Positions 9,491 through 19,370 of a DNA stretch of 54,283 bases are shown piece by piece. The stretch lies in NCBI RefSeq assembly GCF_023555415.1, contig NZ_JAKRYL010000029.1, positions 1 to 54,283 of the forward strand, given 5' to 3'. This stretch comes from Halalkalibacter alkaliphilus. Lineage in GTDB: Bacteria; Bacillota; Bacilli; Bacillales; Bacillaceae_D. Position 1 is the first letter of the stretch; every line of letters starts with the position of its first letter. Below the pieces are notes generated by a model, which saw only the letters and a program-made list of their open reading frames with translations, did not search any database and was not told where the DNA came from. The position numbers and the translations under genes were made by a program.

Positions 9491-11092
9491 ATGAAGCGCA
9501 TTTCAACGAAGTTTTTCTTCATCATGCTTGCTCTAGTTGTCGGTTTTGTTGCTGCTTGTAGCAATGATTCAACAAATGAGGGTTCTAACACTGATAACGA
9601 ATCAACTCCTACAATTGGTGGGGGAAACCTTAATATCGGTGTTGTATCTGATCCTGTTTCGTTAGATCCACATGGTGCGAACGAAACAGTTGCTAACACA
9701 ATCAATGCAACTATTTATGATCGCCTTGTTTATATGGATCAAAATTCAGAAATTCAACCAGGGTTAGCTGAATCGCTCGAACAAATTGAAGATACGGTTT
9801 GGGAGGCGAAAATCCGTGAAGGTGTTACGTTTCATGACGGAACGGAACTAAATGCGGAAGCTGTTAAGTTAAGCCTTGACCGTGTGCGTGATCCAGAAGT
9901 TGCAGCGCCTGTTGCATTTTTATTTGGAATGGTAACAGATGTTCGTGTAGTTGATGAATTCACTGTACATATTGAGACGGAGTTTCCATTCGCTCCACTA
10001 CCAGCTCATTTAGCTCATACTGCTGGTAGTATTATCAGTCCGCAATTAATTGAGCAATCATATGAAGACCTTGCAAATGGAGAGAATCCATTCGCAGCAG
10101 CAAATGAACAACCATCAGGTACAGGTTATTTCAAATTTGAGAGCCAACAGCCTGGAAACTCAGTATCTCTTTCTAAAAACGAAGATTACTGGCATGAAGA
10201 ACAAGCGAAAGTGGACACAGTGACTTTTAAGGTAATCCCTGAAAGCTTAACGCGTATTGCTGAGCTAGAAACAGGGGAAATTGATATTAATTTTACTGTT
10301 TCTCCTAGTGATGTTTCTCGTGTCGAGAGCAATCCTGATACTATTGTTGAACAAGTTAATAGCACGAGAATGGTTTACCTTGGTTTTAATACTGAAGTAG
10401 AACCGTTAAACGATGTAAACGTTCGTCGTGCGCTACACATGGCTGTAGATAAAAATGCCTTAGTTGAAGGAATTTTAGATGGTGTTGGAATTCCAGCAGA
10501 TACTCCGATTGCTCCAGGTGTATACGGTTATAGTGAAGGTGTCGATACTATTGAGTATGATATTGAACAAGCAAAAGAACTTCTTGCAGAAGCAGGTTAT
10601 CCTGATGGTTTTGATGTTACGTTGTTAACAGATGATGAGCGTGAGCGCCAAGACTTAGCTGTTGCACTTCAATCTCAACTAGCAGAAATCGGTGTAAATG
10701 TTAACATTGATACGTATGAGTTCGGAACCTATATAGAACGAGCTGGTTTAGGCCAAATGGAAATTTTCTTAGGAAGCTGGGGAACAGTGACTATAGATGC
10801 TGACTATGGTCTATACGCAGTATTCCATTCCAAAAATATTGGACCACCAGGAAATCGCTCTCGTATTGTAAACGAAGATTTGGATGAACTCCTTGATGCG
10901 GCTAGACAAGAAATAGATCCAGAAACTCGAATTGATTTATATGCACAAGTTCAAAACAAACTAGCTGAAGAATCTCCATATGCATATTTATACTTCCCTG
11001 ATAACATCTCAGCTGTACGTTCAGATGTTGAAGGATTTTGGCAATACCCAAGTGGTTATTTCTTCTTACGTGATGTAACCTTAAATCGTTAA
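9491..11092 (+). CDS. ABC transporter substrate-binding lipoprotein, family 5 (oligopeptide/dipeptide type)
   Basis: 533 aa. It has a signal peptide with lipobox VAAC at about residues 17-20, so it is anchored outside the cytoplasmic membrane. The family-5 signatures are NIGVVSDPVSLDPHGANE, the IREGVTFHDGTELNAEAVKLSLDR block and RRALHMAVDKNALV. Such proteins deliver peptides, glutathione or nickel complexes to Opp/Dpp permeases. The start is ATG 9491 behind AAGGGGGA; an in-frame reading from 9425 lacks a ribosome site. No permease or ATPase gene is adjacent, so it either uses a transporter encoded elsewhere or is an orphan. The ligand cannot be told from sequence. Confidence 0.92.
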   Translation: MKRISTKFFFIMLALVVGFVAACSNDSTNEGSNTDNESTPTIGGGNLNIGVVSDPVSLDPHGANETVANTINATIYDRLVYMDQNSEIQPGLAESLEQIEDTVWEAKIREGVTFHDGTELNAEAVKLSLDRVRDPEVAAPVAFLFGMVTDVRVVDEFTVHIETEFPFAPLPAHLAHTAGSIISPQLIEQSYEDLANGENPFAAANEQPSGTGYFKFESQQPGNSVSLSKNEDYWHEEQAKVDTVTFKVIPESLTRIAELETGEIDINFTVSPSDVSRVESNPDTIVEQVNSTRMVYLGFNTEVEPLNDVNVRRALHMAVDKNALVEGILDGVGIPADTPIAPGVYGYSEGVDTIEYDIEQAKELLAEAGYPDGFDVTLLTDDERERQDLAVALQSQLAEIGVNVNIDTYEFGTYIERAGLGQMEIFLGSWGTVTIDADYGLYAVFHSKNIGPPGNRSRIVNEDLDELLDAARQEIDPETRIDLYAQVQNKLAEESPYAYLYFPDNISAVRSDVEGFWQYPSGYFFLRDVTLNR

Positions 11093-11102
11093 TTATTGGA
11101 TA

Positions 11103-11142
11103 AAGCAGTCTCTTGAGGTTGATCTTAAGAGACTGCTTTTTT
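11103..11142 (+). terminator. Terminator of the substrate-binding protein gene
   Basis: AAGCAGTCTCTT / AAGAGACTGCTT stem followed by TTTT. Confidence 0.88.
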
Positions 11143-11283
11143 CGTTTATTTTATTTTGGCATTGTTTTCAGCAACAGTTGATATATTTATTTGTAATTAA
11201 TAAAAAACGTAAGGATATGAAGACCTCACCTAGAAGCATTTCTCAATCAAAGGTGAATTTTTTAATACTTTTAAAAATATTAC

Positions 11284-11312
11284 TTGAATATTGCATTAGA
11301 GATTGATATTAT
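11284..11312 (+). promoter_or_regulatory. Probable sigma-A promoter of the SAM riboswitch transcript
   Basis: -35 TTGAAT (11284-11289), spacer 17, -10 TATTAT (11307-11312). Transcription would begin about 40 bases before the aptamer. Confidence 0.55.
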
Positions 11313-11360
11313 TAAAAACAATAAAGTTGTTAAATATTTTAAAAAATAAATAGCGATAAA

Positions 11361-11476
11361 CTTCTTATCCAGAGTGGTAGAGGGACAGGCCCTATGAAAC
11401 CCGGCAACCTCAAGTTAAATTAATGACTTGAACGGTGCTAATTCCTGCAAAGGTATAACCTTTGAAAGATGAGAGA
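11361..11476 (+). ncRNA. SAM-I riboswitch (S-box leader)
   Basis: It contains the conserved core AGAGGGACAGGCCC followed by TATGAAACCCGGCAACC, a P3-type stem CAAGTTAAATTAATGACTTG, GGTGCTAATTCC, and the closing GATGAGAG that pairs with CTTATC to form P1. The closing GAGAG (11471-11475) can instead pair with CTCTC (11503-11507) of the terminator, with ATGTATT/AATACAT stacked inside, giving a clear antiterminator. Bound S-adenosylmethionine would free the terminator and stop transcription of the MsrA-like gene. Confidence 0.95.
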
Positions 11477-11499
11477 AATGTATTTTAATAATACATACT

Positions 11500-11534
11500 A
11501 ACCTCTCTTTAAAATTATTAGAGAGGTTTTTTTG
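11500..11534 (+). terminator. SAM-controlled intrinsic terminator
   Basis: AACCTCTC / GAGAGGTT stem with a 13-base AT-rich loop and seven T. It ends about 40 bases before the start codon of the downstream gene. Confidence 0.9.
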
Positions 11535-11573
11535 ATGGATAGAAGAATTATCGCTCAAAAGGAGCGAACATTA

Positions 11574-11951
11574 ATGGAAAGAGCAGTGTTTGGTGCAAGT
11601 GAATTTTTCAGTCAAAAGGCTTTTATTACAGATTTTCGTGGTATTGAGTATATTCAAGTTAAACAATTAAAAGAAAAGAATGTAGATATTGTAGAAATTT
11701 GGTTTGATCCTTGGAAAGTATCCTATAATGAATTATTAGATTTGTTTTTTGATTTGCATAACCCAACCATTAAAAATGGTCAGGAATGTAAGAATCAATC
11801 TTATATTTTCTTTACTAATTTTAGCCAATTAAAGATAGCCAAACAAAAGAAAAACCAGCTAATACAAGTTTTTAAAGATGAAATGATCACAGAAATTATT
11901 CCGGAGTTTGAACATAATGATACAGGGAAAGATATTAAATTAATATCATAA
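11574..11951 (+). CDS. MsrA-like protein lacking the catalytic cysteine
   Basis: 125 aa, against about 170-180 for peptide methionine sulfoxide reductase A. AVFGASEFF (residues 4-12) lines up with the MsrA active site AVFGAGCFW, but the nucleophilic Cys is Glu10 and the following Trp is Phe. VEIWFDPWKVSYNELLDLFFDLHNPT (about residues 40-65) matches the MsrA stretch preceding DPT. The C-terminus stops near TEIIP, so the resolving-cysteine tail is absent; Cys72 is the only cysteine. The start is ATG 11574, nine bases behind AAAAGGAG; an in-frame TTG/ATG at 11532/11535 sits in the terminator T run. Reductase activity is not expected. It may be a binding or regulatory paralogue. Confidence 0.7.
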   Translation: MERAVFGASEFFSQKAFITDFRGIEYIQVKQLKEKNVDIVEIWFDPWKVSYNELLDLFFDLHNPTIKNGQECKNQSYIFFTNFSQLKIAKQKKNQLIQVFKDEMITEIIPEFEHNDTGKDIKLIS

Positions 11952-12256
11952 TAAGTCTCATTCTTAGTTAGGTTTTTATGAATGGTAATGAAAGGCTGAT
12001 GGAAAGCTGCATGAATCGTTTGATCATGAAAAGTAAAAATCATTTGACATGGCTGGTTGTATGATTGACAAAAGGGGGGAGAATGAATCACTTCTTGAAC
12101 GATCATAACTACCAGCCTTCAAGTTGTAACTCGTTTGCGTACGATTTTATAGTCCATTTAAAAAAGTGTTTATAAAATAAATATGTTTTCATATATTTAT
12201 ATATAGAACATAAAACTCTAACGGTTTTAGAACAGCGAAGACAAGGGAGGATAAAA
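11952..12256. other. Gene-poor stretch between the MsrA-like and LD-carboxypeptidase genes
   Basis: About 300 bases with no convincing gene on either strand. The 3' part is very AT-rich (TATATTTATATATAG around 12190-12210) and must contain the carboxypeptidase promoter, but no box pair stands out. Confidence 0.4.
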
Positions 12257-13180
12257 ATGGCTATAAGACCACCAGTGTTACAAAGAGGAGATACGATTGG
12301 ATTGGTTACAGCTGGGAGCCCTCTTGATGCTAATATAATAAATACTAGAGCTCAAACAATTAGAGATATGGGTTTTAATATTGCTTTTGGCAGAAACGTT
12401 TATTCATTTGAGGGCATCGTAGCTTCATCGGCAGAAAAAAGAGCCGAAGATATTATGAGCATGTTCACAGATCCAAATGTTAAGATGATACTAGCAACAC
12501 GTGGAGGGACTGGGGTGCAGACCATTCTCCCGTATCTAGACTACGATGTAATAAGAGATAACCCTAAAATCATTTCTGGTTATAGTGACATTACCGTACT
12601 ACTTAATATTTTGAATCAATTTAGTAACTTAATTACGTTTCACAGCCTAATGCTTGGTGATTTTAGAGCAGATACTCCATCTTATAATTATAATCAATTC
12701 TTTCAAGCTACTTCTACCGCAATTTCTCCTAGGTCTATCCAGAACCCACCGAATATACCACTAATGAGTTTAGTACAAGGTAATGTAACAGGTCCCATAG
12801 TAGGAGGAAATATGACATCGCTTATTAATACACTGGGTACACCATATGAAATTGATACAAAAGGGAAAATACTTTTCTTAGAAGAAATCAATTCTCCTAC
12901 GACAATGATTTATCGCTACTTTACTCAGCTATCAATGTCAGGAAAGCTCCAAGATTGTATTGGTATTATAATGGGAGAATGCACCACTTGTCCTGTGGCT
13001 TATGGTACTACGTATGCAGATTTAATAAGGGATTGGTTAGTACCCTTAGGAAAACCTCTCATGGTCAACCTTGCTACAGGACATGGAAATTATAAAGCTA
13101 CTATTCCAATAGGTGCATCTGTTAATCTTAATACAATAGAAAATACATTAACTGTTCTTGAATCAACTGTTTCTGTTTAA
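12257..13180 (+). CDS. S66-family LD-carboxypeptidase (LdcA/MccF-like)
   Basis: 307 aa. The S66 catalytic triad is in place: Ser110 in ISGYSDIT, Glu in FLEEINSP (209-210), and His276 in ATGHGNYKATIP. The N-terminal RGDTIGLVTAGSP is typical. The family either trims the terminal D-alanine of murein tetrapeptides during recycling (LdcA) or cleaves microcin C-type aminoacyl nucleotides, giving self-immunity (MccF). The sequence does not decide between them. It starts at ATG behind GGGAGG and appears monocistronic. Confidence 0.9.
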   Translation: MAIRPPVLQRGDTIGLVTAGSPLDANIINTRAQTIRDMGFNIAFGRNVYSFEGIVASSAEKRAEDIMSMFTDPNVKMILATRGGTGVQTILPYLDYDVIRDNPKIISGYSDITVLLNILNQFSNLITFHSLMLGDFRADTPSYNYNQFFQATSTAISPRSIQNPPNIPLMSLVQGNVTGPIVGGNMTSLINTLGTPYEIDTKGKILFLEEINSPTTMIYRYFTQLSMSGKLQDCIGIIMGECTTCPVAYGTTYADLIRDWLVPLGKPLMVNLATGHGNYKATIPIGASVNLNTIENTLTVLESTVSV

Positions 13181-13333
13181 GTTTGGATTAATCAGTTTTA
13201 TTTCATGAAAAAAATGAACAATATGATTTTAAATACAAAATAATCAATTTATTTATGTAATCTATACTCAAGTTACTCTCTATGGTATTTTTTTATTGTA
13301 GTATACTCCTAATAATAGAGAGGTGGATTATGA

Positions 13334-13618
13334 GTGGAAATTCATAATTTAATTGAATCAAAACAATATTTTGTTGATGAGACAAAAGTAAATTACTATG
13401 TTGTCTATGAAAAATTTGAAAACATTGAGGCTTTGATTAAGGAGAACAGAGTTGAAGAAAGAAATCAGGGCACGGAAGAAATCATATACATTTTTCATGG
13501 GTACGGAAAAGGGGATCTGTTACAGACAATTTGTAGTTATCGGTTGGATATTGATCACGAATCTATTAGTGACACACTTAATACTATAAAAGAAGAGCAC
13601 AAAGAAATTTTTAAGTAG
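13334..13618 (+). CDS. Hypothetical 94-aa protein
   Basis: It starts at GTG behind AGAGGTGG. The product is soluble, acidic, mixed alpha/beta, with no signal or membrane segment (MEIHNLIESKQYFVDETKVN at the start; a C-terminal helix rich in E, K and I). No family is recognised. A hairpin follows at 13625 and a shared terminator at 13740. Confidence 0.65.
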   Translation: MEIHNLIESKQYFVDETKVNYYVVYEKFENIEALIKENRVEERNQGTEEIIYIFHGYGKGDLLQTICSYRLDIDHESISDTLNTIKEEHKEIFK

Positions 13619-13624
13619 AATGGA

Positions 13625-13648
13625 GGGTGTCTCTAAATAAGACACCCC
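13625..13648. repeat. Short hairpin related to the GTGTCTC terminator family
   Basis: GGGTGTCT / AGACACCC around a 7-base loop. It has no T run but shares the outer stem of the repeats at 1-36, 22678 and 24742. Confidence 0.55.
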
Positions 13649-13739
13649 ATAATTCTAACTCTTATCACTTATATATTAGAAAACATTAAACTCAGTTTTG
13701 GTAAATGATTCGGTTTAGAAATCTTTCTTATTAACCATA

Positions 13740-13775
13740 AAAAATAGGGCTTACTAGTGTAAGTCCTATTTTTTA
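13740..13775. terminator. Bidirectional terminator, end of gdhA
   Basis: AAATAGGGCTTAC / GTAAGTCCTATTT stem with A and T runs on both flanks, placed between convergent genes. Confidence 0.88.
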
Positions 13776-13780
13776 TGAAA

Positions 13781-15166
<1,386 letters not shown>

Positions 15167-15196
15167 TTACCCCCAAGCTAAAAAATAGTTATATTA

Positions 15197-15232
15197 CAAT
15201 CATAAAGTAAATTAAAAAATACTTTACGATTG
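15197..15232. promoter_or_regulatory. Candidate LysR operator between gdhA and the gltC-like gene
   Basis: CAATCATAAAGTA (15197-15209) and TACTTTACGATTG (15220-15232) form an inverted repeat with 12 of 13 matched positions around ten A/T-rich bases. Position and size suit a LysR-type site controlling the divergent genes. Confidence 0.65.
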
Positions 15233-15340
15233 TTTGTTAATTTTTCTGTTATGGTATATCTTATAATTTATAAATGTTCTGAACAATATAGAAAAGAGAT
15301 AAATTTAATGCCAAAATGAGATGAAAGGTGAGGGACCGAA

Positions 15341-16240
15341 ATGGAATTGAGACAAATTAGATATTTTATGGAAGTTGCAAAACGAGAACATGTTACAGAG
15401 GCCGCAGATGCTCTACACGTTGCTCAATCAGCTGTTAGTCGACAAATATCCAATTTAGAATCGGAATTAGGAGTTGATTTATTTATAAGAAAAGGAAGAA
15501 GAGTAAAGGTAACACCCATTGGAGAAATGTTTCTAGAGAGAATGAAGCAAGCAATGAATGTCATTGATAATGCACGTATAGAAGTGGAAGAGTACTTAGA
15601 CCCAGAACAAGGGACGATTCGGATTGCATACCCTATTAGCATGGCAGCATATACACTACCTAGTGCAATTGTTGCTTTTCGAGAGAAGTATCCAAAGGCA
15701 AAATTTCAACTTAAACAAGCTACATATCGGAATTTAATTTTTGGTGTTATTAATGGGGATTTTAATATGGCAATGATCGGTCCTCTACCAGAGGAAAACA
15801 AAAAGGTGAAAAGCAAAATTCTATTTACAGAGAGGGTTGTTGCGCTATTGCCTCAAAATCACCCTTTGGCAGATAGACAATCGCTAACGTTAAATGAACT
15901 ACAAGACGAGTCATTTATTTTATTACCAAAAGGTTTTGTTTTGAGAGATCTTATAGTGGAAGCTTGTTCGCAGTCAGGGTTTAATCCAAAGATTGCATTC
16001 GAGGGAGATGATATAGATGCGCTAAAGGGATTGGTATCGGCAGGTTTGGGTATTACGTTAATACCTGAAATTACATTAGTTGACAGTGTACCACATGCAA
16101 CCGTGAAAATACCTGTTATTAAGCCGTCTGTAACTCGTACCGTGGGGATTCTTGTACCAAGTGAACGACAGTTATTACCTACAGAAAAGTTATTTTATGA
16201 GTTTCTCATAACCTTTTTCAAAGGAAGGGATATGTTGTGA
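15341..16240 (+). CDS. LysR-family regulator, GltC-like
   Basis: 299 aa. The N-terminal winged helix MELRQIRYFMEVAKREHVTEAADALHVAQ followed by SAVSRQISNLE is characteristic, and the effector domain (YLDPEQGTIRIAYPIS, LLPKGFVLRD, DIDALKGLVSAGLGITLIPE) follows Bacillus GltC closely. GltC activates glutamate synthase gltAB in B. subtilis and responds to 2-oxoglutarate and glutamate. Here the divergent partner is gdhA, so a role in glutamate synthesis through GDH is the natural inference. It starts at ATG behind GGTGAGGG. Confidence 0.88.
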   Translation: MELRQIRYFMEVAKREHVTEAADALHVAQSAVSRQISNLESELGVDLFIRKGRRVKVTPIGEMFLERMKQAMNVIDNARIEVEEYLDPEQGTIRIAYPISMAAYTLPSAIVAFREKYPKAKFQLKQATYRNLIFGVINGDFNMAMIGPLPEENKKVKSKILFTERVVALLPQNHPLADRQSLTLNELQDESFILLPKGFVLRDLIVEACSQSGFNPKIAFEGDDIDALKGLVSAGLGITLIPEITLVDSVPHATVKIPVIKPSVTRTVGILVPSERQLLPTEKLFYEFLITFFKGRDML

Positions 16241-16308
16241 TTAAAAGGCAAAAGTAGTATAGCAATGAACAATATCTAATTAAGAAATAATCCTGAAGGT
16301 GATAAACG

Positions 16309-17139
16309 TTGTCAAAAATTAATGCTTATTTTTTAGTGATGGTAGGTGCTAGTTTATGGGGATTAACTGGTTTATTTGTTCAGCATTTATACTCCTTTGA
16401 ATTTATTCCATGGGAAGTTGTAGGGATACGCCTCATATTTTCAACACTCATATTAGGATTGTTTTTACTGTTTTATGATCGTAATCTATTGAAAATAAAA
16501 ACGCAAGATATTGGATTTTTTATTGGTACAGGAATTGCAAGTATCGCATTTTTTAACTATTGTTTTTTTACTACTATTGAACAAGCAAATTTATCGATAG
16601 CGGTCGTACTTTTGTATACTGCACCTGTTTTTGTAACTTTAATATCAAGAATTCTCTTCAAAGAATCATTGAACATAAATAAGGTAGCTGCTTTAGTTGT
16701 GGTAATAATTGGTTGTAGTTTTACAGTTGGATTTTACCAACCGATAGTCTGAATGTCAGTGCTAACACAATTATTGTAGGGGTTGGTGCAGGATTTTTTT
16801 ATTCATTGTATATAATATTTGGAAAAGTGGTCAGTCAAAAATATCACGCTTTAACGATTACATTCTATTCGATGCTGCTTGGTGCTTTGTTTCTTTTACC
16901 AACAAGTTCATTATGGGTGAAAAAAGAATTATTTCTTGAGAGTCAAGTCTTGATATATGGTATTGGTCTTGCATTTTTTGTAACAGTGTTAGCTTATATT
17001 GTCTATACGATCGGCTTAAAATACGTCGAATCAAGTAAGGCAGCCATTCTTTCAACTATCGAGCCAGTTGTGGCTATTTCTGTTGATTTTTGGCATTATC
17101 CTAATATTTTTTTCTGTTATCTTAACTATACAAAAATAG
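16309..17139 (+). pseudogene. EamA/DMT-family transporter, broken by frameshift and deletion
   Basis: The first segment (16309-16752, TTG start behind GAAGGTGAT) encodes five hydrophobic helices of an EamA permease, starting MSKINAYFLVMVGASLWGLT. The reading then shifts by one base in the TTTT run near 16731-16735; the other frame continues without interruption as LPTDSLNVSANTIIVGVGAG and onward to EPVVAIS. A second break near 17070-17085 loses about 15 residues and changes frame again; the family C-terminus (IFGIILIFFSVILTIQK) is readable to a stop at 17139. Two independent lesions argue for decay rather than a single sequencing error. Confidence 0.8.
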
Positions 17140-17528
17140 TTTTTTAGGGGGGAGCGTATATTCTTCTCTTCGATTTATGGTTCTAACAGTCTATTAACTT
17201 TATCCACAAATTGACCTACAAATTTTTTTGATTAAAAGTGCGATGCTCAAATAAAGAGGGCATCGCTTTTGTTATTTGAATTTCCCATGCTTTTATAATT
17301 CATATCATTTTGATATTAATCCTATCTTTTATCCATATTGATAAGATTGATTTACAAAATTAAAATACAAGTAGAAACAATTTAGATCGACATCGATCGT
17401 TTTGTTAGAAAAGTAAGCAGGCCGATAAGATTACTGTGTGAATAATAGTTGGAATATTCTGCATTTTTATTTGAGCTTTATGAATTTCGTAACATAAACT
17501 AAAGCATATGACAGAGGTGGATGAAAAG
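17140..17528. other. Gene-poor stretch with one terminator
   Basis: No coding sequence recognised. A good hairpin lies at 17234-17274. The rest is AT-rich and must carry the promoter for the 59-aa gene. Confidence 0.4.
17234..17274 (+). terminator. Terminator after the broken EamA gene
   Basis: AAAAGTGCGATGC / GCATCGCTTTT stem around a short loop, followed by T-rich sequence. Confidence 0.75.
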
Positions 17529-17708
17529 ATGTTTAAAAAAGTGGACAGAAAGTGGACTGAATGGCAAAAGAAGGTCATCTACGAAGAGTACGTAGCACCA
17601 GATTTAGACGAGGAAAAGTTAAAGAAAAAAATAGAAGAAGTAAACAAGAAATATAATGGTTTTCATGCTAACATGAATCAGAACGCTAAATTGAGAAAAA
17701 CGATCTAA
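17529..17708 (+). CDS. Small charged helical protein, 59 aa, hypothetical
   Basis: The ATG at 17529 sits eight bases behind GAGGTGG; an in-frame ATG at 17508 precedes that site and is less likely. The protein is highly charged, rich in K and E (KWTEWQKKVIYEEYVAPDLD near the start), without membrane segments. Function unknown. A strong hairpin follows at 17761. Confidence 0.6.
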   Translation: MFKKVDRKWTEWQKKVIYEEYVAPDLDEEKLKKKIEEVNKKYNGFHANMNQNAKLRKTI

Positions 17709-18090
17709 CTTTAATTACCTAGAGGTAAATATTGTATTTTCAATAGAAAATAACAACACTACAGAAATAAGCAACCGATTATTATTATAATTCGGTTGCT
17801 TATTTCTGTTTTTATGAATGCGTGTAGTGTTGACCTTATGTACACTTCCATGAAAATGTACACATGTATAAATGTCGCTCTTATGAAAATCGATTTATAG
17901 GAAAGTCCTCTGCACCGTGCCACCCTCCAACAAATGCTCCTCCTTTTCATTCGAATATGATTACTCCATATCCTTTTTCTATACACGAATTTAAGGTCAT
18001 TCTGTACGAATCCACACCTTGTGAAAAATTTAATCATATTATATACTACATTACAACACTAATGCACTAGTCATGAGAGGAGGGGAACAT
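17709..18090. other. Gene-poor stretch before the GntR/ABC operon
   Basis: It holds the hairpin at 17761-17814, enclosed by a further pair AACACTAC/TGTAGTGTT. An in-frame stretch from 17864 to 18070 lacks a ribosome site and looks non-coding. The operon promoter must lie near 18030-18070, but no clear boxes were found. Confidence 0.4.
17761..17814 (+). terminator. Strong terminator hairpin, 18-bp perfect arms
   Basis: Arms at 17761-17778 and 17792-17809 (ACAGAAATAAGCAACCGA and its complement), followed by five T. Confidence 0.85.
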
Positions 18091-18471
18091 TTGATTTTAG
18101 ATTCAGATAGCTCAAAACCGATTTATGTGCAAATTTCTGAATGGATCGAGGCTGAGATTTTACGCGGACATTTTACAACCGATCAAAAAGTTTATTCTCA
18201 ATATCAGCTTGCTGACAAATTTAATATTAATCCTGCCACAGCTGGTAAAGGGCTAACTTTACTTGTAGAAGATAATATTCTTTATAAAAAAAGAGGGCTA
18301 GGAATGTTTGTAGCTGAAGATGCGAGAGAGAGAATTAAAAACAAACGGAAAAATCAAACGCTAAAGAAACTCATTTTTGAGCTAGTCATGGAGGCTAAGT
18401 ACCTTGATGTAGATGAGGGAGAATTAATCGAAATGATTAAATCAATAAAGCGTAAGGGGGAAGGACAATGA
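18091..18471 (+). CDS. GntR-family regulator, YtrA subfamily
   Basis: 126 aa. It has an N-terminal winged helix (KPIYVQISEWIEAEILRGHF, then YSQYQLADKFNINPATAGKG, LLVEDNILYKKRGLGMFV) and only a short helical C-terminal tail, the hallmark of YtrA-type GntR proteins that control ABC transporter operons. The start is TTG 18091 just behind AGAGGAGGGG; the upstream ATG at 18073 precedes that site. The stop overlaps the ATPase start by four bases, so it is the first gene of a four-gene operon and probably its own repressor. Confidence 0.87.
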   Translation: MILDSDSSKPIYVQISEWIEAEILRGHFTTDQKVYSQYQLADKFNINPATAGKGLTLLVEDNILYKKRGLGMFVAEDARERIKNKRKNQTLKKLIFELVMEAKYLDVDEGELIEMIKSIKRKGEGQ

Positions 18472-19370
18472 GTGTGATTGAATGTAAAGATGTCACAAAA
18501 GTCTATGGGAACATAGCTGCGTTAAAAGGTGCTTCATTTGCAATTGAAGAAAACAAGATAACCGGTATAATTGGGCGAAACGGGGCCGGAAAATCAACGA
18601 TGTTAAAAATACTTGCTGGGTTTCTGAAAGAAACATCAGGAGAAGTGCAAGTTTTGGCCGAGCATCCATTTAATAATTTAAAGGTGTCAGCCAATTTAAT
18701 TTATGTAGATGATCAAATGAGCTTACCTACTTCGTTAACTTTAAGCGAAATATTAGAATGTGCTGGCGGTTTTTACCGGAATTGGGATAAGGAACTTGCA
18801 AAAAGATTATTTGACTATTTTTCCTTTCATCCTAAGCAGCGTCACAACAACCTTTCAAAAGGAATGAAAAGTACCTTCAATATGATTATAGGCTTAGCCG
18901 CTCGTTGTGCTGTTACGATATTCGATGAGCCGACAATCGGCATGGATGAAGCTGTACGGAAAGACTTCTATCGCGCTTTACTTAAAGATTACATCGCTTA
19001 TCCGAGAACGATTTTGTTATCAAGTCATCACCTACATGAAGTGGAAGATCTTTTAGAAGATGTCCTTATTATTAAAGAAGGGAAAACCCTTCTCCACGTG
19101 CCATTAACGGACTTTAAAGAAATGGCAATGGGGTTAAGTGGAGATCTAAGTATCGTGAATCCATTAATTTCGGATAAGGAAGTGTACCATTTAGAAGAAA
19201 ATGGCATCAAGCGGACATATGTGGTTGTGGAAAATAACTTCACAGAAGCAGAGCTTCATGAAGCTAAGGTAAAAGGGATTGACGTTTCTCCTGTTTCTTC
19301 TAGTGATTTATATGTATTCCTGACGAATAAAACAAAAGGAGGGATTGATGATGTCTTTAACCAAGGTTAG
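18468..19370 (+). CDS. ABC transporter ATP-binding protein (YtrB-like)
   Basis: 300 aa. Walker A GRNGAGKST (about residues 38-46), signature LSKGMKST (in place of LSGGQ, as often in this subgroup), Walker B VTIFDEPTIGMD and the switch SSHHLHEVE are visible. The C-terminal 80 residues are the regulatory tail common in ABC-2 ATPases. It couples to the permease encoded next; together they form an exporter or envelope-stress transporter of unknown substrate. Confidence 0.92.
   Translation: MSVIECKDVTKVYGNIAALKGASFAIEENKITGIIGRNGAGKSTMLKILAGFLKETSGEVQVLAEHPFNNLKVSANLIYVDDQMSLPTSLTLSEILECAGGFYRNWDKELAKRLFDYFSFHPKQRHNNLSKGMKSTFNMIIGLAARCAVTIFDEPTIGMDEAVRKDFYRALLKDYIAYPRTILLSSHHLHEVEDLLEDVLIIKEGKTLLHVPLTDFKEMAMGLSGDLSIVNPLISDKEVYHLEENGIKRTYVVVENNFTEAELHEAKVKGIDVSPVSSSDLYVFLTNKTKGGIDDVFNQG

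Noticed and set aside
11801-12106. Minus-strand 101-aa frame (MIVQEVIHSPPFCQSY start)
   Set aside because: It runs antisense through the MsrA-like gene, lacks a well-placed ribosome site and ends in low-complexity hydrophobics.
17759-18070. Overlapping frames on both strands of about 70-92 aa
   Set aside because: They cross the 18-bp terminator hairpin or lack ribosome sites; composition is not protein-like.
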